The notes under the pieces were generated by a model. The model was not told the DNA's origin and did no database searches. It saw only the letters and a list, made by a program, of their open reading frames with translations. From the NCBI RefSeq assembly GCF_900188415.1, contig NZ_FZNV01000001.1:186001-250000 (forward strand): a DNA stretch of 64,000 nucleotides. The letters are read 5' to 3'. Positions 17,322-25,378 of this stretch are shown here, piece by piece. Source of the DNA: Maribacter sedimenticola (GTDB taxonomy: Bacteria; Bacteroidota; Bacteroidia; Flavobacteriales; Flavobacteriaceae). The position numbers and the translations under genes are program-made. Numbering within the stretch: position 1 is the stretch's first letter; every line of letters begins with the position of its first letter.

Positions 17322-18239
17322 TCAAATAAAATTATCTACCTCTTTATATGCATTTATTAACGCAGTCTCTCCTTCTTTTCCTGAAATAGAATTGCCATGC
17401 TCCATTCCCAATACTCCTTTAAATCCTTTTTGGTGAATCCATTTAAATACATTTTTGTAATTGATTTCCCCAGTGGTGGGCTCTTTTCTACCAGGATTAT
17501 CACCTATTTGGATATATGCTATTTCTTCCCATGTCAAATCCATATTATGAATTAAGTTCCCTTCATTTTTTTGCATGTGGTAGATATCATAAAGAATTTT
17601 ACAGGATGGACTATTGACCCCTTTGCATATAAGATATGTTTGTTCTGAAGTTTGTAAATAAAGATCCGGTGAATCAGAAAGGGGTTCAAGGACCATTGTA
17701 AGGCCATGCGGTTCCAATATTTCTGCTCCACGGCGTAACGCTTCTATTACATTTGCATTTTGTACTCCAATAGGTAATGATCTTTCATAGCCGCCGGGAA
17801 CTACGGTCATCCATTTTGCATTGACCCGTTTGGCCGTTTCAACGGCCTTTCGGCATCCGTCTAAAAAAATATTGATAAAATCCTCTTTACCAGCGGCGAG
17901 CGAGTTTGCCATGTTACCGCCCTTGTCTATTACAAAGACGCCCATAGTCATACCTCTCTTTGCCAAGGCAGCACCTATTTTTTCTTGCATGGCCACATCT
18001 CTCTTCATCATATTGTTATCCTCAAACGCTGTAAAACCTTGATCGGACATAAATTGTATTTGATCTATGGGATCGTCTCCAGCATGATTGTTGAACATAC
18101 CAAGATGAGGGGCATATTTTAAATTAAAGTTATACCTAGGCATGGTTTCTTTGTTGGAATTTGCAAACGCCAAAGGACTCATTATTGTAAGAGCACTAGT
18201 ACCCAGTGCCGTTTTTTGCATAAAATTTCTTCGCTTCAT
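17322..18239 (-). CDS. Tat-exported TIM-barrel protein, hydroxypyruvate isomerase-like
   Basis: This 305-residue protein belongs to the AP-endonuclease-2-type sugar isomerase/epimerase superfamily, nearest to hydroxypyruvate isomerase (Hyi) by sequence feel. A twin-arginine start (MKRRNFMQKTALG, hydrophobic core to about residue 27) implies export of a folded, probably metal-loaded enzyme. Metal ligand candidates lie in MVLEPLSD, ILYDIYHMQ, IQIGDNPGR and GMEHGNS. It sits 3' to the GMC/subunit 3 pair on the same strand but beyond a terminator, so it may be expressed at a lower level. The reaction is unknown; acting on keto-sugars made in the periplasm is an inference from context. Confidence 0.75.
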   Translation of the reverse strand: MKRRNFMQKTALGTSALTIMSPLAFANSNKETMPRYNFNLKYAPHLGMFNNHAGDDPIDQIQFMSDQGFTAFEDNNMMKRDVAMQEKIGAALAKRGMTMGVFVIDKGGNMANSLAAGKEDFINIFLDGCRKAVETAKRVNAKWMTVVPGGYERSLPIGVQNANVIEALRRGAEILEPHGLTMVLEPLSDSPDLYLQTSEQTYLICKGVNSPSCKILYDIYHMQKNEGNLIHNMDLTWEEIAYIQIGDNPGRKEPTTGEINYKNVFKWIHQKGFKGVLGMEHGNSISGKEGETALINAYKEVDNFI

Positions 18240-18258
18240 TTCAAAAAGGTGTTAAACT

Positions 18259-18295
18259 AAAAAAGCCAAGTGGTAGAAGTATCTATCTCTTGGCT
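18259..18295 (-). terminator. Terminator/attenuator between subunit 3 and the TIM-barrel gene
   Basis: On the minus strand AGCCAAG-A-GATAGA pairs with TCTACC-A-CTTGGCT (one wobble, one symmetric mismatch) around a TACT loop, followed by TTTTTT. It lies 26 bp past the subunit 3 stop and upstream of the 17322-18239 gene. Confidence 0.7.
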
Positions 18296-18320
18296 CTTGT
18301 TAATGGTTGATCAATGTTAT

Positions 18321-18968
18321 TTATAGCGACCAATCTTTGCCTCCAGTGAGCTCCTGGGCATCACCACAGGCAATATACTCACCTGGTACGGGCAAATAGG
18401 CCAATACTTCTTCGCCAACATATTCAGAGGCTTTATAGCCCCAAATAGTAAGACCACGAAGATTGTTCGCAAAAGCAAATCTTGTAGTTTCATCATCTAA
18501 CGTAGAGGTTTTACCTTCTGCCAAGGCTTCAGAATAACTGGTAATGGCATCTTGCATTTTTGTCTGGTCCTCTTTGGAATACTTCAATGAACTCGCTAAA
18601 ACAGGCTCCAAGTCGTCCGATGTCAAATCCGTTATATTTTCTTTACCTGAATCCGCCAACGCCTTTTCCACAAATTTGTTCATGGACATCGTAAAGAGCT
18701 CTTGTTGCTCTTTTTCCATTACTTCATTGGCAAATTTATCTATGAAAACATCTACCTGTACTTCAGAAGCGGCCGGTGTATCCGTTTTTGGTAAAATAAG
18801 GTCTACCAATTTGGTAAGTATGGCACCTTGGTCCTGTGATAGGAATTCTGGCGTCCAGGTTATTGCTGGTTCACTCTTACAACTTTGTACAAGACCTAGT
18901 AAGGTTGGAGTGGCCACCATATATCCAAGTGACAGCCCCATATTTTTTAATACGCGTCTTCTATCCAT
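18321..18968 (-). CDS. Gluconate 2-dehydrogenase subunit 3-family protein
   Basis: This 215-residue protein is the small subunit of a GMC-type dehydrogenase. It carries a twin-arginine leader (MDRRRVLKNMG) and a Cys at 30 (LVQSC) that could be a lipobox, so it is probably exported by Tat and lipid-anchored. The mature part has the PF13618-type pattern with VDLILPKTDTPAA and a C-terminal LPVPGEYIACGD. In related FAD dehydrogenases the small subunit folds with the flavoprotein and carries it through Tat. It overlaps the GMC gene by one base, so partners are made together. No cytochrome c subunit lies beside it. Confidence 0.85.
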   Translation of the reverse strand: MDRRRVLKNMGLSLGYMVATPTLLGLVQSCKSEPAITWTPEFLSQDQGAILTKLVDLILPKTDTPAASEVQVDVFIDKFANEVMEKEQQELFTMSMNKFVEKALADSGKENITDLTSDDLEPVLASSLKYSKEDQTKMQDAITSYSEALAEGKTSTLDDETTRFAFANNLRGLTIWGYKASEYVGEEVLAYLPVPGEYIACGDAQELTGGKDWSL

Positions 18969-20680
18969 TATATATTTCCTTTTTTAAGTTCTTGTGCAGC
19001 ATGGTTTGCCGCTCTTGCTGAAAATGCCATATAGGTCAATGATGGGTTTACACAACTGGCCGAGGTCATAAATGAACCGTCAGTTACATATACATTAGGC
19101 ACGTCATGCAATTGATTGTTTCCGTTCAGTACAGAGGTTTTTCTGTCCCGTCCCATACGTGCGGTGCCCATTTCATGGATACCTAATCCTAATGCACCTG
19201 GATTGTCATACGGGGTTACATCCTTTAATCCTGCCTTGGTCAACATATCCACGGCAGACTGTTTCATGTCCTCTCGCATTTTCCATTCGTTTTCCTTGAA
19301 TTCTGCATCAAAGGTTACAGTTGGTAGTCCCCAATCATCTAATTTATCATAGTCAAGGGTAAATCTATTTTCTTCGTAGGGAAGAACCTCACCAAATCCG
19401 GTCATGCCAAATTGCCAACCGCCCGGTTTCAATATAGCATCCTTTAAATCGGCACCATAGGCCAATTCGGCAACACTGTCCTCCCAATTTCCTCTAGAAG
19501 CACCACCTTGGTAACCAAAACCACGCTTATAATCCGATCTATTGGAATCTCCACCTAAATTTCTAAAACGCGGAATATAGATACCGTTCGGTTTTCTTCC
19601 TTTGTAAAATTTGTCTTCAAAACCATCAAATTTTCCACGGGCACCAACGCCTAAATGATGGTCCATAATGTTACGTCCCAATTGATCGGATGAGTTACCC
19701 ATGCCGTTAGGGAACGTATCTGATTTAGATTGCATTAATATTGACGTGGATGCTATGGCAGATGCACAAAGGAATATAACCTTAGCCTTAAATTCATAGG
19801 TTTCTTTGGTAACACGGTCAATTACCTTTACCCCGGTTGCCCTCTTCGTATCCGGGTCGTACATTACCTCATGAACGATAGAGTCTGGTCTTAACGTCAT
19901 GTTACCTGTAGCTTCCGCAGCAGGTAGGGTAGATGATAAACTACTAAAGTACGCTCCAAAAGGACATCCGCGAATACATCTATTTCTAAATTGACATTTA
20001 CTTCTGCCATCAAACTGTTTGGTGCCTGTTAGGTGAGCTACTCTACCGGCAGTTACTACACGGCCGTTAAAATTTTCCGCTACCTTTTCCCTAAATTCCT
20101 GTTCTACACAGTTCAGGTCCATCATAGGAAGAAACTGACCGTCTGGCAATTGCTCCAGTCCTAGATTTTCCCCACTTACTCCTATATATGTTTCGACCTT
20201 ATCGTACCAAGGTGCTATATCCTTATAACGAACGGGCCAATCCACTGCTATTTTTTCATTTTTATTGGCGGTAAAATCAATATCGCTCCAGCGGTAACTA
20301 TGACGGCCCCATTGTAGGGAGCGCCCACCTAGATGATACCCTCTCATCCAATCAAAACGTTTAGTTTCGTTATATGGATGTTGCTTGTCATTTACAAACC
20401 ACATATTACTGGCCTGATTGGTAGTATAGCCGGTTCTGTTCTGCTTTGGTTGCTGCTCTAAAATTTCTTTGGTAGGTGCCCCTGCATTTGGAAAATCCCA
20501 TGGATCTTTATTTGCGGTCACATAATCATCTATATGTTTTACCATACGACCGCGTTCCAATACCAATGTTTTTAACCCTGCTTCACACAGCTCTTTAGCG
20601 GCCCAGCCACCACTAATTCCGGTTCCTACAACTATAGCGTCATAGGACTCTTGCTCTTCATTGTAATAAAATTTGCTCAT
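18968..20680 (-). CDS. GMC-family FAD oxidoreductase (glycoside/gluconate dehydrogenase-like)
   Basis: This 570-residue flavoprotein probably oxidises a sugar hydroxyl. The N-terminal FAD site is VGTGISGG (18-25) with the LERGR strand end (41-45), and the C-terminal GMC_oxred_C domain has the GIHEMGTARMG and VTDGSFM...SCVNPSLT blocks that hold the catalytic His/Asn. Cys229-x5-Cys235-x3-Cys239 matches the motif that binds a 3Fe-4S cluster in the Burkholderia FAD glucose dehydrogenase alpha subunit. It has no signal peptide and would leave the cell together with the Tat-targeted subunit 3 encoded 1 bp overlapping downstream. A C3 dehydrogenase for glycosides is my preferred role, from the neighbouring DUF1080 genes. 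Confidence 0.88.
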   Translation of the reverse strand: MSKFYYNEEQESYDAIVVGTGISGGWAAKELCEAGLKTLVLERGRMVKHIDDYVTANKDPWDFPNAGAPTKEILEQQPKQNRTGYTTNQASNMWFVNDKQHPYNETKRFDWMRGYHLGGRSLQWGRHSYRWSDIDFTANKNEKIAVDWPVRYKDIAPWYDKVETYIGVSGENLGLEQLPDGQFLPMMDLNCVEQEFREKVAENFNGRVVTAGRVAHLTGTKQFDGRSKCQFRNRCIRGCPFGAYFSSLSSTLPAAEATGNMTLRPDSIVHEVMYDPDTKRATGVKVIDRVTKETYEFKAKVIFLCASAIASTSILMQSKSDTFPNGMGNSSDQLGRNIMDHHLGVGARGKFDGFEDKFYKGRKPNGIYIPRFRNLGGDSNRSDYKRGFGYQGGASRGNWEDSVAELAYGADLKDAILKPGGWQFGMTGFGEVLPYEENRFTLDYDKLDDWGLPTVTFDAEFKENEWKMREDMKQSAVDMLTKAGLKDVTPYDNPGALGLGIHEMGTARMGRDRKTSVLNGNNQLHDVPNVYVTDGSFMTSASCVNPSLTYMAFSARAANHAAQELKKGNI

Positions 20681-20853
20681 AAAAGTTGTTTATCCTCTAA
20701 ATTTATTAAATATAAAATTAATTCTATACATTTAATGTCCATTCTTATTGCGAAATTCGCTAAAACTAGCATGTAGTCAGTTTAATGAACTTACTGGGAA
20801 TTTTAACGTTCATTGCAATAATTATATTTTCAAACAACAACAAACAACCAAAA

Positions 20854-21846
20854 ATGAAAAGAAAAAGATTTGTAAAAATTGCCTCCTTAGTAGGTATTGG
20901 CATCTCGTTACTAGGTACTTACGCTTGTAAGGAAACGAAAAAAGAAAATGTAGAAAATTCAGAAATAACTTCCACGGCCAGCACTGTTGAACCTTTCTTT
21001 GAGCTTTCATTGGCCCAATGGTCTATGCATAAAATGATCAGAGAAGACGGTGTAGACCCTTATACCTTTGCGGAAAAGGCTAAAAACTGGGGCTTTACCG
21101 GTTTGGAATATGTAAGCCAATTATATAACCCAGAGTTAGAAAGTGCAAATTATTCTGAAGAGGCCATGGCCAATTTTGTTGCAAAGTCCAATGCGGAAGC
21201 CAAAAAACATGGAATGACCAATGTGCTGATCATGATAGATGGCCAAGGTAATTTAGCGGTATCCGATGAAGCGGAAAGAAATGAGACCGTTGAAAAACAT
21301 AAAAAATGGGTAGATGCTGCCGCTGCTATGGGTTGTCATGCAATTAGGGTCAATTTAAATGGAAGTAATGAACCGGAGGAATGGATCAAAAATTCTGTGG
21401 ACGGACTTACTAAATTGGCTACTTATGCCAAAACGAAGAATATTAACGTTTTGGTGGAGAATCATGGAGGTCTATCCTCTAACGGAGAACTTCATGCTAA
21501 AGTTATGGAAACCGTAAATATGGACAACTGTGGAAGCTTACCGGATTTTGGTAATTTCTGTATTGAGCGCAAGCCAAATAGTTGGGATTGTGTTAAGGAG
21601 TACGATAAATACAAGGGGGTAAAGGAATTAATGCCCTATGCGAAGGCGGTGAGTGCAAAATCCAACAATTTTGATGCCGATGGTTATGATACTGGGATAG
21701 ACTATGTAAAAATGTTGAAAATTGTTAAAGATGCAGGATATACCGGTTACATAGGCGTGGAATATGAAGGGTCGGAAATTAGTGAGGAAGATGGAATAAT
21801 TGCAACAAGGAATTTGCTTCTGAAGGCCGCCAACGAAATAGAATAA
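20854..21846 (+). CDS. Lipoprotein TIM-barrel sugar isomerase/epimerase-like protein
   Basis: This 330-residue protein has a basic N-terminus, a hydrophobic core and a Cys at 25 (LGTYAC) followed by Lys/Glu-rich linker, as in a lipoprotein. The rest is a xylose-isomerase-like TIM barrel (about 55-330) with metal-ligand candidates in NVLVENHGG, SLPDFGNFC and GVEYEGSE. I chose the ATG at 20854 because the stretch before it reads as leader sequence and the product then starts with a proper signal. It is divergent from the GMC gene, and followed 17 bp later by DinB and MFS genes. The substrate is unknown; a periplasmic keto-sugar is inferred. Confidence 0.78.
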   Translation: MKRKRFVKIASLVGIGISLLGTYACKETKKENVENSEITSTASTVEPFFELSLAQWSMHKMIREDGVDPYTFAEKAKNWGFTGLEYVSQLYNPELESANYSEEAMANFVAKSNAEAKKHGMTNVLIMIDGQGNLAVSDEAERNETVEKHKKWVDAAAAMGCHAIRVNLNGSNEPEEWIKNSVDGLTKLATYAKTKNINVLVENHGGLSSNGELHAKVMETVNMDNCGSLPDFGNFCIERKPNSWDCVKEYDKYKGVKELMPYAKAVSAKSNNFDADGYDTGIDYVKMLKIVKDAGYTGYIGVEYEGSEISEEDGIIATRNLLLKAANEIE

Positions 21847-21863
21847 TCTACATGAACTAGTGT

Positions 21864-22307
21864 ATGGAACCATTTTTCAATGAATTATTCGATTACAATT
21901 TTCACTGTAACAAAAAGCTGATAGAAAAATGTCTGGCCTTGAACACCGTTCCGCCAAATATTAGTAGGTTGTTCTGTCACATTTTAAATGCACACCATAT
22001 CTGGAATGCAAGAATTTTGCAAAAACCCAGTGATTTTCAAGTTTGGCAAGAGCATGATCTAAAAGATTGGGCAGATATTCACTATGAAAATCAACGAAGT
22101 TCATTTGAGATCATTTCCAACGCCGATAATTTTGATAGGCGAATAGACTATGAAAATAGTGAAGGGAGGCTATTTACCAATACCTTACAGGATATGCTTT
22201 TTCATATCATAAATCATTCTACGAACCATCGTGGACAAATAGCGGTAGATTTTAGAGTTCAAGGAGAACATCCTATTGGCATGGATTACATTCATTATAA
22301 AAGATAA
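21864..22307 (+). CDS. DinB-family protein
   Basis: This 147-residue protein has the four-helix DinB/YfiT-like fold pattern with the metal-binding His triad visible in HILNAHHIW (near 50) and HIINHSTNHRGQ (near 123-134). DinB proteins are mainly metal-dependent thiol-S-transferases or unassigned. Its stop TAA abuts the ATG of the MFS gene directly (22307/22308), so the two are surely co-transcribed. Why a DinB protein is in this sugar locus is unclear; bacillithiol-dependent chemistry is one option, since the organism also has a bacilliredoxin. Confidence 0.8.
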   Translation: MEPFFNELFDYNFHCNKKLIEKCLALNTVPPNISRLFCHILNAHHIWNARILQKPSDFQVWQEHDLKDWADIHYENQRSSFEIISNADNFDRRIDYENSEGRLFTNTLQDMLFHIINHSTNHRGQIAVDFRVQGEHPIGMDYIHYKR

Positions 22308-23537
22308 ATGAAAAATGCGGTAAGGGCACAACTCTGCTCAATGATGTTCCTGGAGTTTTTTATTTGGGGGGCGTGGTTCGTAACCCTAGGAACTTTTTTA
22401 GGAAATAATTTACAGGCTACGGACGGGGAAATTGCCTTGGCCTTTTCAACGCAATCTTGGGGAGCCATTATTGCACCATTTGTTATAGGTATTATTGCAG
22501 ACCGTTATTTTAATGCGGAAAGGATTTTGGGAGTATTACATCTACTAGGGGCGGTTCTCATGTATTTAATGTATGAAAGTTCCGCTTTTGAAGGATTCTA
22601 TATTTTGGTCTTGGCATATATGATTGTTTATATGCCTACGTTGGCCCTTGTAAATTCCGTTTCTTTTAATCAAATGAAAAATCCTGCAAAGGAATTTTCA
22701 TTGGTGAGGGTTTTTGGAACCTTGGGCTGGATTGTTGCAGGACTTTCCATTAGCTTTATATTTCATTGGGATAAGGGAGAATCCATAGAACAGGGCTTTT
22801 TAAAAAACACTTTTTTAATGACCGCTTTAGCCTCATTACTGTTAGGATTGTTCAGCTTTACATTACCTAAAACACCGCCCAAGGTAATACGTTCCAAAAA
22901 TGTTACGATCAAGGAAATTTTAGGGTTGGATTCTTTAGGCTTATTTAAGGATAGAAATTTTTTGGTGTTCTTTTTGTCATCGGTCTTAATATGTATTCCA
23001 TTGGCATTTTACTATCAAAATGCTAACCCGTTTCTTGTTGAAATTGGTATGGATAATGCAACCGGTAAAATGACTATTGGCCAAATTTCTGAAATTGCCT
23101 TTATGTTACTTCTGCCTTACTTTTTTACAAAGTTCGGTTTTAAGAAAACAATATTGGTGGCCATGGGTGCATGGGTATTGCGCTATATGTTATTTGCTTA
23201 TGGCAATGTTAACGAACTTGGTTTTATGTTGATTATTGGCATTGCCTTGCATGGTATATGCTATGATTTTTTCTTTGTGAGCGGCCAAATCTATACGGAC
23301 AGTAAGGCCGGGGAGGCATATAAAAGTTCTGCACAAGGGCTGATTACCCTTGCAACTTATGGTATAGGTATGTTGATCGGTTTTTGGATAGCGGGAAAAA
23401 TTTCTACATGGTATCTCTTAGAGGACGGAACACATATTTGGAAGACCATTTGGATGTATCCCGCAGGATTTGCCTTTGTTGTATTTGTATTGTTCGCAAT
23501 TTTCTTTAAAACCGAGAAAATAGATTATCAGTCTTAG
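22308..23537 (+). CDS. MFS transporter, nucleoside:H+ symporter (NupG/XapB) family
   Basis: This 409-residue permease has about twelve hydrophobic helices and an N-terminus (LCSMMFLEFFIWGAWFVTLG) typical of the Nuc_H_symport group. It also has the RVFGTLGWI block near 138 and DFFFVSGQIY near 325. NupG relatives carry nucleosides, but many Bacteroidota copies sit in sugar-catabolic loci beside Gfo/Idh and TIM-barrel genes and probably carry other polyols or sugars. Here it would bring the products of periplasmic sugar chemistry into the cytosol. It starts on the base after the DinB stop. Confidence 0.88.
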   Translation: MKNAVRAQLCSMMFLEFFIWGAWFVTLGTFLGNNLQATDGEIALAFSTQSWGAIIAPFVIGIIADRYFNAERILGVLHLLGAVLMYLMYESSAFEGFYILVLAYMIVYMPTLALVNSVSFNQMKNPAKEFSLVRVFGTLGWIVAGLSISFIFHWDKGESIEQGFLKNTFLMTALASLLLGLFSFTLPKTPPKVIRSKNVTIKEILGLDSLGLFKDRNFLVFFLSSVLICIPLAFYYQNANPFLVEIGMDNATGKMTIGQISEIAFMLLLPYFFTKFGFKKTILVAMGAWVLRYMLFAYGNVNELGFMLIIGIALHGICYDFFFVSGQIYTDSKAGEAYKSSAQGLITLATYGIGMLIGFWIAGKISTWYLLEDGTHIWKTIWMYPAGFAFVVFVLFAIFFKTEKIDYQS

Positions 23538-23579
23538 ATAAATTCTTTAATTTAAACGCCTGAAAATTGATTTCTGTCC

Positions 23580-23594
23580 ACTAGATATACTAGT
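23580..23594. promoter_or_regulatory. Palindromic candidate operator upstream of the Gfo/Idh gene
   Basis: ACTAG-ATATA-CTAGT is a perfect 5-bp inverted repeat 78 bp before the Gfo/Idh ATG in a 134-bp gap. It is a plausible regulator site, but a short one. Confidence 0.3.
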
Positions 23595-23671
23595 AAAAAC
23601 CAAGAACCAAAAAAGATAAACCATCCGTTAGGATACTATTTATAAATTTTTCAATTTAAACAACAACTAAA

Positions 23672-24811
23672 ATGCCAAAGAAAATACGATTAGGAATATT
23701 AGGAGGGGGAGGCGATTCCCTAATAGGTGTGCTACATAGGGTAGCCTCACAAATCAATGATAATTATGAAATTACAGGAGCAGTTTTCAATCCTGATTTT
23801 GAGGCCAACAAGGCCTTTGCCGAGGAAATTGATGTTCCATTGAATAGAATTTATAAGGACTTTGATACTCTAATTGAGGAGGAGTTGAAATTACCTGAGG
23901 ATCAACGTATACAGGTCTGCTCAGTACTAACCCCTAATTTCTTACACTATCCAATGGCCAAGAAATTATTGGACAATGGATTTCACGTTATATGCGAAAA
24001 ACCAATGACCACTTCTCTTGAAGAAGCAAAGGATTTGCAAAAGTCACATGAAAAAGCAGGTACGGTCTTCGCATTGACCCATACATATACAGGGTATCCT
24101 ATGGTTCGTCAAATGCGTGAGATGATCAAAGCGGGTGCTTTGGGCAAAATTCATAAAGTAGATGCGGTCTACTATCAAGGTTGGATCAATACCATAATCC
24201 ATGATAAGGAGAAAAGATCTTCCGTTTGGAGGTTAGACCCCACTAAAGCTGGTATTAGTTCATGTATGGCAGATATTGGGGTACATGCCTTTAACATGGT
24301 GGAATATACTACGGGACTTAAAGTCAACAAATTGCTTTGCGATTTTAACTACCTATATGAAGACAATAAGATGGATGTAGATGGAACGGTACTGATCCGT
24401 ATGGGAGACCATGTAAAAGGGGTTATTAGAGGTAGTCAAGTAGCTACTGGGGAAGAAAACGGATTGGCCATAGCCATTTATGGAGAAAAAGGAGCTTTTA
24501 GATGGGAGCAGGAACGACCTAACTTCTTATATAAATTAAGTGATACGGAACCTACCCAGGTCTATAAACCGGGGCATGCCTATAACTCTGAATTGTCTTT
24601 GGACGGTACTAAATTACCGGCAGGCCATCCAGAAGGAATATTTGATTCTATGGCCAATATTTATAAAGGAGTCGCAAAAGCTATTAGGGGGCAAGCATAT
24701 AATGACGGTGAATTCCCTACTATGACAGATGGCGTGCGCGGAATGAACTTTATTGAAGCGACGGTAGATTCCAATAAGAATGGAAATGTTTGGGTAAGTT
24801 TAGAAGATTAA
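23672..24811 (+). CDS. Gfo/Idh/MocA-family NAD(P)-dependent oxidoreductase
   Basis: This 379-residue cytosolic enzyme has an N-terminal Rossmann fold with LGILGGGGDS (7-16), the CEKPM motif (about 109-113) whose Lys is catalytic, and a C-terminal Gfo/Idh beta-sheet domain. The SxxxDIGVHAFN stretch near 200 supplies the usual Asp/His pair. Relatives interconvert sugar hydroxyls and ketones; some reduce 3-keto-sugars. It has no signal peptide, so it acts after uptake. It is same-strand with the MFS gene but separated by 134 bp. A terminator follows. Confidence 0.88.
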   Translation: MPKKIRLGILGGGGDSLIGVLHRVASQINDNYEITGAVFNPDFEANKAFAEEIDVPLNRIYKDFDTLIEEELKLPEDQRIQVCSVLTPNFLHYPMAKKLLDNGFHVICEKPMTTSLEEAKDLQKSHEKAGTVFALTHTYTGYPMVRQMREMIKAGALGKIHKVDAVYYQGWINTIIHDKEKRSSVWRLDPTKAGISSCMADIGVHAFNMVEYTTGLKVNKLLCDFNYLYEDNKMDVDGTVLIRMGDHVKGVIRGSQVATGEENGLAIAIYGEKGAFRWEQERPNFLYKLSDTEPTQVYKPGHAYNSELSLDGTKLPAGHPEGIFDSMANIYKGVAKAIRGQAYNDGEFPTMTDGVRGMNFIEATVDSNKNGNVWVSLED

Positions 24812-24833
24812 TAGGAAAGACCTACAATTAAAT

Positions 24834-24857
24834 AGAGCCGCTATTAGCGGCTCTTTG
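24834..24857. terminator. Intrinsic terminator between Gfo/Idh and ASCH genes
   Basis: AGAGCCGCT and AGCGGCTCT form a 9-bp stem around ATT, followed by TTGTTTT on the plus strand. It lies between two convergent stops. Confidence 0.75.
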
Positions 24858-24859
24858 TT

Positions 24860-25318
24860 TTAAAATACTTTTTCAAATTCTTGACAAACAATAATCATAC
24901 TTTCCTTTGGTTCCCTGTCAAAGGCACTTAATTCCCTTGTATAATAGTCCCAGTGTACTTTTTTCCAGTAATCCAAGGACTTGTCGCCTTCACCTTCCAA
25001 TTGAGCGTAAGATGCATCTATACTAAAATAGGGTTTTAGGGTTACGGCCGTTGTACGCACAATACATTGTGCCTCGCCTTTCCAATTTGTAACGACTATA
25101 AATTCACCTATTTTAGGAAGTGCTTCATTTCTATGTTGTAAACCTAACAAGGAATGGGACGTAGCTTTTTTGCTGCCATTTTTAGCCAATGCCGCCAATT
25201 CATCTGCGTCTTTTTCATTATCCCCAAAATAAAGGGTTTTTGGACTTTCGTTAAAAGCATGTTCCAAATGGGAGTCTAAATAATCTCCCCACATATTTCT
25301 TGCCGAAGCATTTTCCAT
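24860..25318 (-). CDS. ASCH-domain protein
   Basis: This 152-residue protein fits the ASCH family (PUA-like fold): a Lys-rich GSKKATSHSL segment near 48-57, IGEFIVVTNWKGEAQCIVRTT in the middle strands, and the EGEGDKSLDYWKKVHW block near 109-124. ASCH proteins bind RNA or modified nucleosides; one studied enzyme hydrolyses N4-acetylcytidine. It follows the second GMC gene by 60 bp on the same strand and may be co-transcribed, without an obvious functional link. Confidence 0.8.
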   Translation of the reverse strand: MENASARNMWGDYLDSHLEHAFNESPKTLYFGDNEKDADELAALAKNGSKKATSHSLLGLQHRNEALPKIGEFIVVTNWKGEAQCIVRTTAVTLKPYFSIDASYAQLEGEGDKSLDYWKKVHWDYYTRELSAFDREPKESMIIVCQEFEKVF

Positions 25319-25378
25319 AGCTATAAATTATCTTTTTAAATTGATATTAATTAAATGAATGCGATGTTCAAATTTACC

